Positions 27,670-40,208 of a stretch of DNA of 64,000 bases are shown here, in pieces (position 1 is the stretch's first letter; every line of letters starts with the position of its first letter). The stretch is taken from contig NW_026623067.1 of NCBI RefSeq assembly GCF_023065955.2, positions 57,048,444 through 57,112,443 of the forward strand, read 5' to 3'. The stretch is from Ursus arctos. Lineage: Eukaryota > Chordata > Mammalia > Carnivora > Ursidae. Both the position numbers and the translations under genes were made by a program. Below the pieces are notes generated by a model that saw only the letters and a program-made list of their open reading frames with translations, ran no database searches and was not told the origin of the DNA.

Positions 27670-28640
27670 AAAACTGATATGGGACGCAAAGGACCTGAAC
27701 CAGCCAAAATGATTTTGAAAAAGAACCAAGCTGGAAAACTTACAGTAGCTAATTTTAAGACTTATTATAAAACCAAAGCCATCAAGACAGTGTGGTACTG
27801 GCATCAAGATAACAATGGAACAGAGGTCAATGGAACAAAACAGTACAGAAGTAGACTCACACACATACAAACCACTGATTTTCAAAGCAACTCAAAAGGT
27901 AATTCAGTACAGAAAGAATAGTCTTTTCAACAATTGGTGCTGATACAACTAGATACTCTTATGCCAAAAAAATTAACTTTGATTCTTACCTCAAACCATA
28001 TATAACAAATAATTCAGAATGGATCACAGTCCTAACTGTGAGGCCTAAAACTATGAAACTTCTAAAAGAAACCACAGGAGAAAAATCTCTATGGTGCTGG
28101 GTTAGGCAAGAACTTCTTCACTGACAGCAAAAGTATAATCCACCAAAGGAAAAAACTTGACAAACTAGACTTCCATCAAAATTAAAAACTATCCTTTGAA
28201 AATCACTGTTAAGTGAATGAAAAGAGACGACTGTGAGAAAAAGAATTCTCACCATTCAGAACTAATAGAATGAGTAACCTGATTTAAAAAAATGGAAAAA
28301 GACTTGAACAGACACTTCACCAAAGGAGATGTAGGGATGGCAGATAAGCACATGAAAAGATGTTCCACATCATAGTCATTTAGGCAAATACAAAGTAAAA
28401 TCACAATGAGATACCACTAAACTCTATTAGCAAGGTTAAATGTGTCGGCAAAAATGTGGAGGAACTGGAACTGCTGTTGGCATGTAAAACAAGAGAACCA
28501 CTTTGGAAAATAGTTTGGAAAATGTCTACCTACCAATGCTCCAGCCATTCCACTCCTAGATGTTTACACCAAATGAAAGGATCCGTGCCTACAAAGCCCT
28601 GTACATTGATGCTTGTAGCCACATGGATGGCTAGGGACTC
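27670..28640 (+). mobile_element. Old L1 ORF2 3' part, plus
   Basis: Contains GACAGTGTGGTACTGGCATC, TGGAACAAAACAGTACAGAA, GAACAGACACTTCACCAAAG and CCAGCCATTCCACTCCTAGA in ORF2 order. The reading frame is broken repeatedly. Confidence 0.82.
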
Positions 28641-29634
28641 TTAAGAGAAAAGCCTCCAGGGGAGTACTCATCACACCAGAGGACTAAAAGAAAGTAACTA
28701 TGGTGTCAGATCACTCTGGGAAAGTTACATAGGACGTGTGAACAAAAGCCAGGAAGATCCCTTGGTTACCTCCACAGGGCTGCTCTGACCAGGGTCCTGG
28801 CTGAAATGAGACCAGTGGGGAAAGAAGTGCAAAGCAAGGAGGAGCAGGCACATAGAGTTCTCACCCCAGCTCCCTGCAGACTGCTCCAGTGGCTCTTGCC
28901 CCTGACAACTTCTATTCTCTAATGCAAAGTCATTAACAGTAAGAAACTCTCTCCCAGCCCTGCAGTAAGGATCCGCAAATAAAAAGTAAATAAGGCACTC
29001 AGCAATATTAAAGTATGGAAGTGTTTAAAAAAAAAAATGCTCTAAGAGTCATTTACCTCCCCCGGACTCTTACTCTTTTCTTAATATTCAAACATAATGA
29101 CACCTGGTAGTACGCTAACAGAAAAATCTCTAATTTCCTTTTATTGCTGAAATATATAATCTCTATGCCCCCAAGGGAAAACTACTATTGCTTAAACTCC
29201 TAATAAGCTCCCACCTTCCCCTCTTTTGACAGGCAGACATAGATTCTTACAACATAGGCCTAGGGTAGGGCGCTCACCCTCTAAGGAAACACTGGATTAT
29301 TTTTGTTTAGTGAAAAATGAAGCTATTTTGGTCCATCCTTTTTTAGAATGGCTGCCAACCTGGGACCTGGAGACATGCAGGCTGCCATCTGCCTCACCCC
29401 AGCTGTTCCTGACCTGCCATCCGTCTCCAACCAGGGACGCCTGGTATCTGCCAGGTCAGTTAAGCAACTCACGAAAGATGCCTGAGGCCAAGGTACAGTG
29501 TGGATGAATGTGTTGGCAACAGAGCTGTATTCGGAGAAAAAGACCTTCTCATGGAGCTCTGCAACCATGTCTTCTTACTGAATGACAATTAATTCAGCAT
29601 TCCCCAAATTTTTGCTAAAAACCAAAAGGCTACT

Positions 29635-29830
29635 TCATTTTTTTAAATGTATTTACTTTAGAGGAAGAGACAGAGCGTGCGTGTATGAGTGGGGGGGGGG
29701 GGGCAGAGAGAATTCTCAAACAGATTCCCTGCTGAGCAAGGAGCCCAACTTGGGGTTTGATCCTGAGACCAGGACCTGAGCCGAAATCAAGAGTGAGACC
29801 CTTAACTGACTGAGTCACCCAGGTGTCCCT
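29635..29830 (-). mobile_element. can-SINE, minus, with a G13 run
   Basis: Antisense SINEC ending GACTGAGTCACCCAGGTGTC; direct repeats AAAAGGCTACT at 29624-29634 and 29831-29841. The linker has a run of thirteen G (29691-29703). Confidence 0.92.
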
Positions 29831-31509
29831 AAAAGGCTACTTTAAAAAAATGTTATATTCTTGAAACAGAATTTGTTATATACATTAGAAATTTCTATCA
29901 CTTAGCCTTCAGGAATGACCATCATGTTGCAGATTAAATTATCAGTTCTGATTACTGACACTCTGATAATAAAAGGAACAAGTTTCATTTCATGCATGTC
30001 TAAATTGCTGTGGTCCCAAAAGTACTTCAAAGTCTAAACAAGACTTTAAAGATGTGATGTGCAAACATCCTTGGTAAAGAGGATACCATATGGAAAGAAG
30101 GAATTTTTATGGCTTGAGGTTGCATTCAATTAATGCAATAACCAAATACTGATACGGAAATTGTTAAAGCTTCTTAGAACCATGAAAATAATAGCTTTTA
30201 CTGGTGCCACAATTTTACTGATGACAAACAGTTTTATCTCCTGAAAATGGAGACACAGAGTCTGCCTCAGGGATCATTTGTATGCATGTAGGCAGTGCAC
30301 ATGGATTTGGGGAGTCCTGAGCTCAGAACTACTGACTAGATCTAGGGCCCAAGAGATGCTCTCCACAAAATGATAAAGGAAAACTCTAGACAAGCTTGCT
30401 ATAACACTGACCTCAAGTTGAAAGATCCTAAAAGGGGATCTCCTGTGGAGAAAAAGCTAAGATCACAGTTTCTAGAAGCCAAGTACCACCAATGACCCAC
30501 AGACTACAAGAAATGTAAGGGATTTCCTTCTATCTCTTAATTTTCATTTTCTCCTGCTCTACCATACTCTATACTCTGGTCCCTTGGGAATCCCTTCTGT
30601 CTCAGCTTCCTTGAAAAAAAACTATAGCCCCCTCTGGAATTCTTATTGATAATATCTTGCTCCGGGAAAACACTATATTTTTGTAATATTGGTCTCTGTT
30701 CACATTCCATCCTTGTGGCTTCCCTTTTCTGTTTGGCACAGGCAGTGGCTTACTGTACATCGTCTGTGTTGGCTGTTCTCTGTGAATCTCTATGCCTTAG
30801 TCTCTGCATCAGTAAAATAAAGATGCAAATCTAATTCTTAGGAATGTTCTAAATGTATAGTACAGCAAAGGTAGAAGACTTTTTTCTTCAAAAGCCAAGG
30901 AGAGGGCATGTGAATAGGAAGCAGAAATTAATCCTATGCCCAAGGGAAAAACTATTTTGCTCGACTCTTTTTAACACTAGCCTGGGACATATAAAACTCT
31001 TTTTAATAAATATCAAGCATGACTCAGCAGTCAGATGCCCACTGAATGACCTTTCCTCTCAGCAGCCATCAGTTGAGGGGTTACCTTTCTCCTTGGTGCC
31101 TCAAAACCTCTGCTGCTACGGCTGGGCAGTCTCATGGCTTCTCCCTCACCAAGCGAGAGGGCTGGTGATACCACAACCCAGCAGAAGTGCTCCTGTTCCT
31201 ACCCCACGTCACCCCCACACTGGTCTCCTGCCAACAGCATCTAGGGGCCTGTCCTCTTCTCTTCACCGTCCCCTCACCTTCTTCCAGCTCGGTGGGGAAG
31301 TTCAGGAGGCTGGCTGTATTTAAGCTTTCATTTGGAAAACAGCATACCTATCAGCCATATGTTTGTCTTACTCTCTAAAGTCTAAACTAAACTAAGAAAA
31401 TAAAGCCTTCTTTGTAGGAAGAAAAAAACAAAGACCTAGAAAACTTCAAAAGGCCTGGGGGAAGCAGCAGGAATCGGCCTAAGCAAAGGACCTTCTTTCA
31501 AACATGATC

Positions 31510-31980
31510 TCATAGCGGGGTTCTTGACATTTCTTTGTAGCATAGAACTCTCTGGAACTCTGAAAGCTCATAAGCCCCTTCCCAGAATGTTTTACATGCA
31601 TAAAATAAAAGCACAGAGGATCACAAAGGAAACCAATTATAGTGAAATAAAATTATCAAAATATTAAAAAATCCTTAAGATGTGGGAACATGTGCTTCTC
31701 TAGCACTTTAATTCCCAATGTAATTTCTAAGCACTGATGAGCATAATTTAAGATGTGCAATAAACGTAATGCCATTGGAAAAACCTGTTTCTATTAGTGA
31801 GAAAGACACAGATGCTGCTTATAATACTGTGATCTGTTGCCTGTATTCATAATGAAAGGAAATGCTAAATATTACTGAGAGGTTAGTGAAAAAAATACAT
31901 AGTTTTATTCTAAGTTCACATACCTCTCTGAATTCTCTCTGCAGACCCTGATCCATAAAGCAGCTGGAGACACAGCTTCT
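31510..31980. mobile_element. Old DNA transposon, near full length (family not named)
   Basis: Follows a familiar mammalian non-autonomous element: GGGTTCTTGACATTTCTTTG at one end, then AAAGGAAACCAATTATAGTG, GCACTGATGAGCATAATTTA and ATTCATAATGAAAGGAAATG. I am sure it is an old interspersed element but not of its exact name. Confidence 0.5.
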
Positions 31981-34277
31981 CTGGCTTAAACAGAAGCAGA
32001 GGCAGAGGCCGTAACAGAAGCAGAGGGCTGGTGGCAACAGCACTTGGTTTCTCCCCTCACTGCCTCTTCCCCCCCGAACCCACACCCCCAAACCCCTATG
32101 AGAAGCCAGCTCCAGGCCTTCTGGGAACATAGCCTGAAATCAACTCATAAAAACGGTTACTATTCAGCCCGCTGAGAGTATTTCTGCAATAGCATGCCTC
32201 TGCCTATTTCCCACTCTCCTGGCCATATCTATGCATATTTGGTGAATAGAATATGTACTGGATCAGGTCCTTCTTACCCCATTTTATTCTTTTTCACTTT
32301 TTTGTTCTCCTGTTTTAATCATATTTCCTTTATTTTGTGATAGCCCAACAGCTCTTAGCATGCCTTATTTTCTTGTTTCTTAGCTGCTGGGTTTTGTTTA
32401 TTGTACTTCAATTTATTGTACTTCATCTTTAGCTCACATTATTTCTTTGTTTAGTGCATCATTTCCCTTTCCTTTTTTTTTTTTTTTAAATGAACGGTGG
32501 CGGAAAAGTTGATCATCGGACTGTAGGCCCCCAGCGAACAGATCTCAGCCCAAAGGGGGGGGTTGGAAATTCTCCTCCCTCTTGCTCTCTCAACAGCAGC
32601 CTTTCCAACTCTGCTTGAAAGATCCCTGGGACTCTTAATCTTGAAGTCCCTAAACTTTTAAACCTGTGTCCTTCAGGAGATTCAAAGGCTAAAATTCTCT
32701 CCTGGGATGACAGGATGGTAACAAGCTGGCATGTGTCAGCAGCACCCTGAACTGCTGGAACTTGGAACCACTTACTCGTGCACCTGATAGGATGGCAGAT
32801 GCTCAGTCAGCTCGCCACTGATCCCTCTAGGTTCCAAACTTCTTTGGCCCTAATCCTCTTTACATGATCACTGGGGAGATTTGATCACTAGAAGATGAGA
32901 AAATGGGGCAGCTATGCTACACCTGCTGAGCCTGGTCTGCACCGGCTGAGGCAGTGGAAAAGCTGAGCTAATGACAGAGGTGGCAGCTCAAAGTCCTGTT
33001 GTGGGCCTTACTCTCAACGACAGTACTGCCTGGGGAATGAGACGTCCTCAGGGCAGTCACGCAAGAAGCTGGGATTAAGAAATCCCTTCAACATTTCCTC
33101 ACCCTAGTCTTGTGATTGTAACGTTACTCTAAGATGCCTACAGTCATCCCATCTGGAATGCATGCAGAAGGCCTAACCAGTGGAAACACCATAGGCCCCT
33201 GGTGTCTTCAGGATTAACATTCTTGATATCAATTAATGGAGAGAAACCCCAAGAGTTTCTAACTTGTAACTTCTAATTTTTCTGAGGCATAACTGTTGTA
33301 TATACTCGCTAAGGGTGGAAAGCAGGAGTGAGACATTTAGCTAATGAGTGAATCTAGCCAACCTCCATTATCTACATCTTGATGCAGTTTTTTGGGGTTA
33401 TACCTAGCCCCATACACATATAACAGTAATCTCATGAAGTCACAAAAATGTTTATTTCTTTAAAAAAAAAAAAAAGCTGAGAAAAAGAGAGCCAATTTTC
33501 TTGGCAATGGAAGAGAGGAGAAAGAATAGAAATAAAAAAGTGATTTAAGTCATAATCAGAACATTAGTTTTGTTTTTTTATAAAGTATTATTGACATTCA
33601 AAATCATGTTAGAACATCAGTTTTGATTAAGCAAAGGATGGGACGGCAAATTAAACAGCGGCTCAGATTTAAGATGGGTAAGAGTCTTGTATATGTTCTA
33701 TATGGAAACAGGAGAGAGACTTTAGGAAACTTTCAGTAAGACTCCAGGCCAAACATCATGTGAAGAATCATGGATGGAGGTCTTAAAGGCGGGACTTAAA
33801 TTACTCGGTTAGACTTTAATGTACGAGGAATGGGACAATGTTTAACTTATCGGTCACTATATACCAGCACATTGACACAGCCTAGACATGCAGTAGGTGC
33901 TCAGTAAACACTTACTTGCTGAATGTTGAATCCCTGAAATCAATTACATGCTACAGTACTTGTAAATTTGTATTTCTTCCAAGGCTATGGCACTGTGTCC
34001 CACAGGATGGAATTCTAAGAAATAATTTCTCTTTAGACATTGTAACTCTTTTCTGCATTTTGCCATCAACAAAGCAAAAGAGTGAGAACTAGGCAGATGC
34101 TAGCCCAAATACACCTTCCACCAGAGGCAAAAATAACTCTCAAAGGAGACTTACAGTGCCAAAGAACCACTCAAGAAAGGCAGGGCTTACTCTCATCAAG
34201 GAATTCCTTTATATTTATCTTAATGGAGAGTAGGAGGGCACTTGCAATTATGATTTCAGGACTTGGAATTTAAACTT

Positions 34278-34466
34278 TTTTTTTTAAGATTTTATTTATT
34301 TATTTGAGAGAGAGAAAGAGAGAGTACGAGCAGGGGAGGGGCAGAGGGAGAAGGAGACTCCCTGCTGAGCAGGGAGCCAATGTGCGGGGCTCGATCCAAG
34401 GACCCCGGGATCATGACCTGAGCCTAAGGCAGATGGTTAACCTACTAAGCCAGCCAGGCGCCCCAA
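34278..34466 (-). mobile_element. can-SINE, minus
   Basis: Poly(T), AAGATTTTATTTATTTATTT, GA-rich linker and reversed head ending AGCCAGCCAGGCGCCCC. Direct repeats GAATTTAAACTT at 34266-34277 and 34467-34478. Confidence 0.93.
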
Positions 34467-34919
34467 GAATTTAAACTTATGATATCATTAAAGGGAACTC
34501 AGATTTAAAATATATGTTTTCAGGTTTGAATCTAATCTGCTTAAGATTTACATTTAAACAGGAAAAAGGTGGTAGAATTTACCCAATTCAGAAAGAAAAA
34601 AAAGGGCTCATTACTATGTAGTAAAATCACATGAAAGAAAATTGGATAAATTTTCACCAGTATAAAGAAAGCTTTAAAAATTGTACCCAGATGGAAAAAA
34701 TAAAACACTCTCTCAAAGCAAAATAAAATCAAATGGCAAATTTTAATGTAATGCTTACTAGAAAACATTTTAAGTTTCAACTGGAGTCTATTTTTGAAAC
34801 CTAGCAATTGGAACAAATCATAAATCAGATTTTTAAAACACAATAAGGAATCAAAATAAAAAGTTGTAGGGTATCATTTTGACAGATATCCGATAAAAAA
34901 CCAACTATCAGAATAAATT

Positions 34920-35050
34920 TATTTGACCAGCCCCTTATTTAATGAACTTTAGGTTATTCATGTCTTTTGCTACTATAGATGGTGCTGTACTGAACATGCT
35001 TCTTTTTCTTTGTACACGTTGTGTGTCTATAGTTCACAGTGGGATTGTTC
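34920..35050 (-). mobile_element. Old L1 3' fragment, minus
   Basis: Contains CTTTAGGTTATTCATGTCTT and GCTACTATAGATGGTGCTGT, the reversed old-L1 3' motif. The next fragment has the opposite orientation. Confidence 0.45.
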
Positions 35051-35069
35051 ACAGCTGTGACAAAGAATG

Positions 35070-35640
35070 AAGTAAGTGTGGTAATGTACAAAAGTTTTAA
35101 AATATAGTGTTAATTAAAAATAGGTGAATAGCACATACGGACTGTATTTCCATCCAAATAAGAAAGGGAGAGAAGTAAATAGATACATAAAATTTTTCAC
35201 CTATCAGATGACAAAAAATCCAGAAGTGTGAAAATTCCTGTTGACCAAACTGTAAAAACAGGCCTTTCTCATACACCACCGGCAGGAATGTTAGTTGGTG
35301 AAATCTCAGCAGAAAGCAATTTGGCAATGGCTATTGTAAATACAAATGTATATACTTATGAGAATTATGTGCAAAATTACATATGTACAAGGTTGTTCAT
35401 TACTCCACTGCGCTTAATACAAAGTGAGAGAGCAAATAACCTCAAGCTCCTGTCCCTAACAGGGAACTGATTTAATTATATATTCATAATATGGAATATG
35501 ATCCAGTTATAAAAAATGAGGAAGCTATCTATAACTGATAGGGAAATATCTCCAAAATGTAAACTTCAAAAGCAAGGTGCTAAACATATATAATACCTAC
35601 CACCTTTTGTAAGAGAATATACAACCAAATAAAATGGAAA
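35070..35640 (+). mobile_element. Old L1 3' fragment, plus, adjoining MRPS27 exon 4
   Basis: Recognisable as old L1 3' sequence by CTCAGCAGAAAGCAATTTGG, ATATGTACAAGGTTGTTCAT, AACAGGGAACTGATTTAATT and AGGGAAATATCTCCAAAATG. It runs almost to the exon 4 donor at 35646. Confidence 0.6.
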
Positions 35641-35646
35641 ACTTAC

Positions 35647-35705
35647 TTGTAAAGGTAATACTCTGCATGGTCTATCTCTTCTCTAGAGGAAATGTTGTCC
35701 ACAAA
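35647..35705 (-). CDS. MRPS27: MRPS27 coding exon 4
   Basis: This 59-nt exon has a TCTTTTAG| acceptor and a CAA|GTAAGT donor, in phase 0 and out phase 2. It reads [19 protein letters not shown] plus AA of a Lys codon; recalled human mS27 is [20 protein letters not shown]. Codons up to here give about 93 residues of a protein that is about 414 residues long in human. I searched by eye for the next exon (human FRHSPNCWYLRNWTIHTW...) in 35646-1 on the minus strand and did not find it, so the rest of the gene presumably lies left of the window. Confidence 0.95.
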
Positions 35706-36429
35706 CTAAAAGACAGAAAAATAAACCTTTGGTTGAATACAGATTGTGCCATATATTGGATCTAATTCACACAATGACCTTAAAAAAGAAAAGATACCCA
35801 TTTTATTGGACCACTGTTTGCATGGTATGACTGCATCCCTGAAACCCTTCACTCTAATGCAAAGAATATACAATGGCTTCTCTTTTTCTATATGTAGATC
35901 AACCTTGGTTAGATAAACTGAAAACCAAACATGAAACTTGCAGAACAAGAGAGAGTTCCTCCTACTAGGTGTATAATTAGTTATCAGTATTTCCCTTTAT
36001 CTTTAAACCCTGCTATTTTCTGTGTTCCAAGGTCCAAACATGAGAACACATCGTTGAAAAGATTAAGTCTCTAATGGCTGAAAAAATATGGCCCAAGAGA
36101 TGAAAATCTAAATTTAGAAAATGATTTCCTACTCGGTTTTCTACCCTGGTTCTGAGTCAACCTGTGATCCTTGCACTAACAAAGTCTTCCTTTGAAAAAT
36201 AAATTCCCTGTGTGTGCTCCTTAACTCTAAAATAAAGAAACAAACAGAAATAATTATTCCAAGGATGGATTCTACCCTAAAGTAGAACACAGGCAAAAAG
36301 GATGGAGTAGGAGAAAATGCATGTTGTGAATATAATTAAAACCTCATGAAGAGGAAGAGAGAGTAAAAAGGGGGAGACTTTCTAAAAATGTCTGCGACTT
36401 AAGGATTTTATTTAGAGATCTCATTAAGG

Positions 36430-36640
36430 AGCAGAGAAAATACGCTTCAAACACAGGACTTGAAGTTGAGAACTAGCTCTCCTGATTGCTTGCTGTGTGG
36501 CAGAGACAGATGGCATAGCTGCTCTGGAACTCAGCTGCTCCATCTGCATAACTAGAATAAAGGCACCTGCATTGAAGAGTGTGAGCCCCAGTGAGAAAAT
36601 GTACATGAATGCCTGTTAAGCTCTAAAGTGCTGCTTAAAC
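36430..36640 (+). repeat. MIR-like fragment, plus
   Basis: Diverged MIR order: ACACAGGACTTGAAGTTGAG, CTGCTCCATCTGCATAACTA, then a tail with CATGAATGCCTGTTAAGCTC. Confidence 0.4.
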
Positions 36641-36879
36641 AATATCAAGTATTATGGCATACAGAAATTTTATCCATCATGTAAGAGAGGAGCAATGGCT
36701 TTTCAGTTCCCTCTGAAAATTATAAGTCTATACAATTTAGGTTATGACCTAGTTAAAACTGTTTCCCTACTAAAAGGAAAATATCAAGAGGGAGAAAGAA
36801 AGGACCCAGACTAAAAAGGATAAGTTTCTTTACTTCTCCTCATTTAGACTTAACAACATCTTGAATATTATGGTGCCAT

Positions 36880-37045
36880 TAATTTCAACAAATTTTCACA
36901 ACTAAGATTTCATTTAGCTTCGCATCAGCCCTGTGAGGGAGATACTATTGATCCCACACTGGAAATGAGGAGATTTTTGAGAAAGGCCCAGTAGATAATG
37001 TCACAAAGTGAATTCATGATAAAGAAAAGATCTCCATTTGAGGGA
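36880..37045 (-). repeat. MIR fragment, minus
   Basis: Antisense MIR core GCCCTGTGAGGGAGATACTA … CACACTGGAAATGAGGAGAT. Confidence 0.55.
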
Positions 37046-37054
37046 GGCAACAGA

Positions 37055-37280
37055 AAAGAAGTTTGATGTCACAGAGATCTGGGTTTGAAGCCCACTTTTT
37101 CTACTTACGAACTGTGTGAATTTGAGAAAGTTATCAAGTTCTGAGTCTTACATGTAAAAAGCAGCTTACAGTGCTTATCTCAAATAGCCACTATAAGAAT
37201 TAACAAAGATAATGTACATTAAGAAACTAGTACAATGGCTGGCATAGAAAGTGTTCAGTAATGGTTACTATCTATTACTA
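37055..37280 (+). repeat. MIR, plus
   Basis: GATCTGGGTTTGAAGCCCAC, CTTACGAACTGTGTGAATTT and ACAATGGCTGGCATAGAAAG are in the order of a sense MIR. Confidence 0.8.
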
Positions 37281-37661
37281 TTCCCGATTCCCAGCCTAAT
37301 ATTGTTCTCCCCTCCACCATACTGCAGGAGTTAACGTTAACAATATCCATTCTTTTATAGCCTTTCTCAAGTATCAAAATTACTTCCAATATTAACAAAT
37401 GAATACTATTATTTTGAAGGGTGGTACCAACTTAAAAAAAATCATGGTATCACAGAATAGAATATCATATTCTGGAAGAATAAAAATAAATCAGATACAC
37501 AACAATGATCACTGATAACAGAGTCTGGTGATTTATTACCTTTTATTTCAGTTATAGAAATTTGCTACTTTACCACGAAACATCTATTAGTAACTACAAA
37601 AACATACCATACTCTAAAGAAATATTTCCTATGAATGATAGTCTTTATTTACACAGTCTCA

Positions 37662-37820
<159 letters not shown>

Positions 37821-38061
37821 TTAAATATACATATTTCTTAAGAAAAATCTAACAGATACAACTCCTGCCAGATGGCTGCCAACATTGTAAAGTCACTATT
37901 AAAACAGATGCTCTTTCTTGCTCTTTTTATAAATCATTTTTGTATAAATTAAAGAGGATAAAGGAATATTAGTAATATCTTCAAAAATGATTTATTTAAT
38001 TGGAATAATGATTATTTTAAAAATCCTACCATATATTTAGCTTTTAAAAAATAGATCAATA

Positions 38062-38154
38062 TCTCAGCTCAGGTCTCGACTTCAGGGTCATGAGTTCAAG
38101 CCCCGCATTGGCTCCAAGCTGGGCGTGGAGCCTACTTGAAAAAAAAAAAAACTG
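38062..38154 (+). mobile_element. can-SINE-related fragment, plus
   Basis: TCAGGGTCATGAGTTCAAGC, GGCGTGGAGCCTACTTG and poly(A) identify a short SINEC variant. Possible direct repeats GATCAATA at 38054-38061 and 38155-38162. Confidence 0.75.
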
Positions 38155-38749
38155 GATCAATAAAGTATCTCTGGAAGTAAACACAAGGAAGTGTCATCAT
38201 TGACAGACTCCAGGGAAAGGAATTAAGACAGTAGGGACCCAAGGAAAGAAGACACTTCATCACTTACACATTTACTCCTTTTGCATTTTGAACCAGGGAG
38301 CTAAATTAGTGATTCAAAAATTTAAAGGTTGGAATTTATCAAATGACTTTTATACATTTTCTGAACAAATCAGAGAGGCACTCTGTCTACATTTAGTGAG
38401 TTTTGGACTGAACTATTCCTATTCTGGTTCCTTTAAGCAAAATATCCACAGAAATACTTCACATTCCTGAGACTACACTGTTATCTCAGAGTTTAAAGTC
38501 TGAAATACTAAGCAACATACTCTCCAAAAGAATTATTTCACACCTTCTCATTGCTTCTCAAACTTACAATATGCTCTTTCCCCTTCTCCCCTCCCCTCAG
38601 CTCTTTGTGTCTTATTTCCCTGAGTATAAAATAGAAGCAATAAAGAGAAGTTCATCCTCCTACCACCAGGTTTCCAGGCTATCAGAATCTGTGCACATAC
38701 ACTCTGCCTTCTATTTTTAACAATGAATGAACTTTATTAAACAAACAAA

Positions 38750-40140
38750 AAATCAAAATGACAAAAATCTCCCTTGACCTCATTTCTCCTTCCGGCTACT
38801 TCTCCTTTGTTCTGTTCCCCTCAGCAGCAAGAGTTCTCAAAAGAGTCCTCCCTGATACAACTGTTACTACTTCCTTAGGTCTATTCTCTCTAACTCATTC
38901 AAATCAGATTTTGGTTTTCATCATTTCACTACCACCAAAGATACCTCCACATTGTTAAATCCAATGGGTTAATATTTCATCTTCATCTTACTTGACCTCT
39001 CCCCAGCATGGTAACATAGTTGATCACTCTATCCTTCAGGAAATACTCTTTTTTCTCTTTCTTGGGTTCCTCTGCAAGATTTCCTCTTGCTGACTTCTAA
39101 ATGCTGGAGTGCCTGAGTCCTGAGTGGTAGACTTTCCTCTTCACCATCTGCTCAGTCCCTGGGTGATCTCATGCATTCTCTCTCCCACAGCTTTCATCAT
39201 CATCTATGGATTATTTGCTCCACATGTATATGCCTACCCTGAATTCTGCCTGTAACTTCAGACTTGTATTTCCAACTGCAGAGGTGACATCTCCATTTGG
39301 GTGTCTAATATGTATCTAAACATGACATGTCCTCTTAATTCTCCAACCTTCTCCTCAAACCTGTTTTTCCCAAGCATTTCCCATCTCAGTAAACAGCTAC
39401 TACATTTGCAGGCTTATTCAGGTCAAAAACCTAGGCATTCTCCTAAACCCCGTTCTTTTTCATTCTATAACCAACTGTCAGCAAATCCTATGGGCTCTAG
39501 ATTTGAAATATAAATATCTATTTTTCACCACTACCACTACTAATCTCTCACCTCCCGACTAGTCATCTTAACTACTGCCTCCACCCTTACAATCTAACCG
39601 CCACACAACAGTCTGAGTAAGCCTTTTAAAAGATAAATCAGATCCGGGATGCCTGGGTGGCGCAGTCGTTAGGCGGCTGCCTTCGGCTCAGGGCGTGATC
39701 CTGGCGTTCCGGGATCGAGTCCCACATCGGGCTCCTCCGGTGGGAGCCTGCTTCTTCCTCTCCCACTTCCCCTGCTGTGTTCCCTCTCTCGCTGGCTGTC
39801 TCTCTGTCACATAAATAAATAAAATCTTTAAAAAATAAAATAAAATAAAATAAATAAATAAATAAATAAATAAAAGATAAATCAGATCCTGCCATTTACT
39901 TTTCTCAACCAGCCAAAAACTTGCTATCATACGTGGAATAAAATCCAAAACATTTTCTATGACCTACAAATGTCTACATCAGCTGGTCTGTGCGTGTTTG
40001 TTTGTTTTTGTTTTTGTTTTTGTCTTTTATACTTAGAAGTAAAGTCCATGAAGGCAAGGACTTAATTCACTGATGTATTCTCAGTTCCTAGAACAGTTTT
40101 TATAAAAGGCACTCAACAAATATCTTTAAAAAGTGAATAA
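38750..40140 (+). mobile_element. L2 LINE copy, plus, interrupted by a can-SINE
   Basis: C/T-rich L2 3' sequence: GACTAGTCATCTTAACTACT, ACACAACAGTCTGAGTAAGC, then after the SINE GTGGAATAAAATCCAAAACA, TATGACCTACAAATGTCTAC, and the terminal AAGTCCATGAAGGCAAGGAC … CACTCAACAAATATCTTT. It is long for such an old element, and its open frames are decayed LINE, not genes. Confidence 0.75.
39646..39871 (+). mobile_element. can-SINE (young), plus, nested in L2
   Basis: Full head GGATGCCTGGGTGGCGCAGT, CT-rich linker, long TAAAA/TAAA tail. A perfect 18-bp target duplication AAAAGATAAATCAGATCC lies at 39628-39645 and 39872-39889. It is antisense to MRPS27. Confidence 0.97.
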
Positions 40141-40203
40141 AAGGAAGAAAGGAAGGGAAAGAGAGAGGGAGGGAAGGATGAAAGGAAGGAAGGAGAAAGA
40201 AGT
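40139..40203. repeat. Purine-rich (GGAA/GAAA) simple repeat
   Basis: An impure GGAA/GAAA tract directly 5' of the next can-SINE insertion. Confidence 0.85.
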
Positions 40204-40208
40204 AATTG

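Larger units (their letters stand above)
1..35646 (-). other. MRPS27: MRPS27 intron 4 (5' part; intron continues beyond the window)
   Basis: No MRPS27 exon was found below 35647, so this is inferred to be intron 4. Repeats recognised are listed separately. Stretches where I see no gene or named repeat include 1-870, 1140-2045, 2110-3930, 4330-4780, 5020-7280, 8240-9280, 9480-9980, 10640-10890, 12780-14690, 14870-16950, 22200-23120, 23620-26400, 26900-27660, 28650-29620, 29850-31500 and 31990-34260. Open frames within them are short, AT-rich or unsupported. Confidence 0.7.

Noticed and set aside
30853..31323. 156-codon plus-strand open frame
   Set aside because: No recognisable family, abrupt change from Lys-rich to Pro/Ser-rich composition, no supporting signals; treated as chance in an intron.
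1..35646. MRPS27 exon 5 and later exons
   Set aside because: I looked on the minus strand for sequences encoding the recalled human continuation and found nothing convincing; a tblastn search would settle it.
38750..39600. Ser/Leu-rich open frames
   Set aside because: They lie in a decayed L2 LINE.
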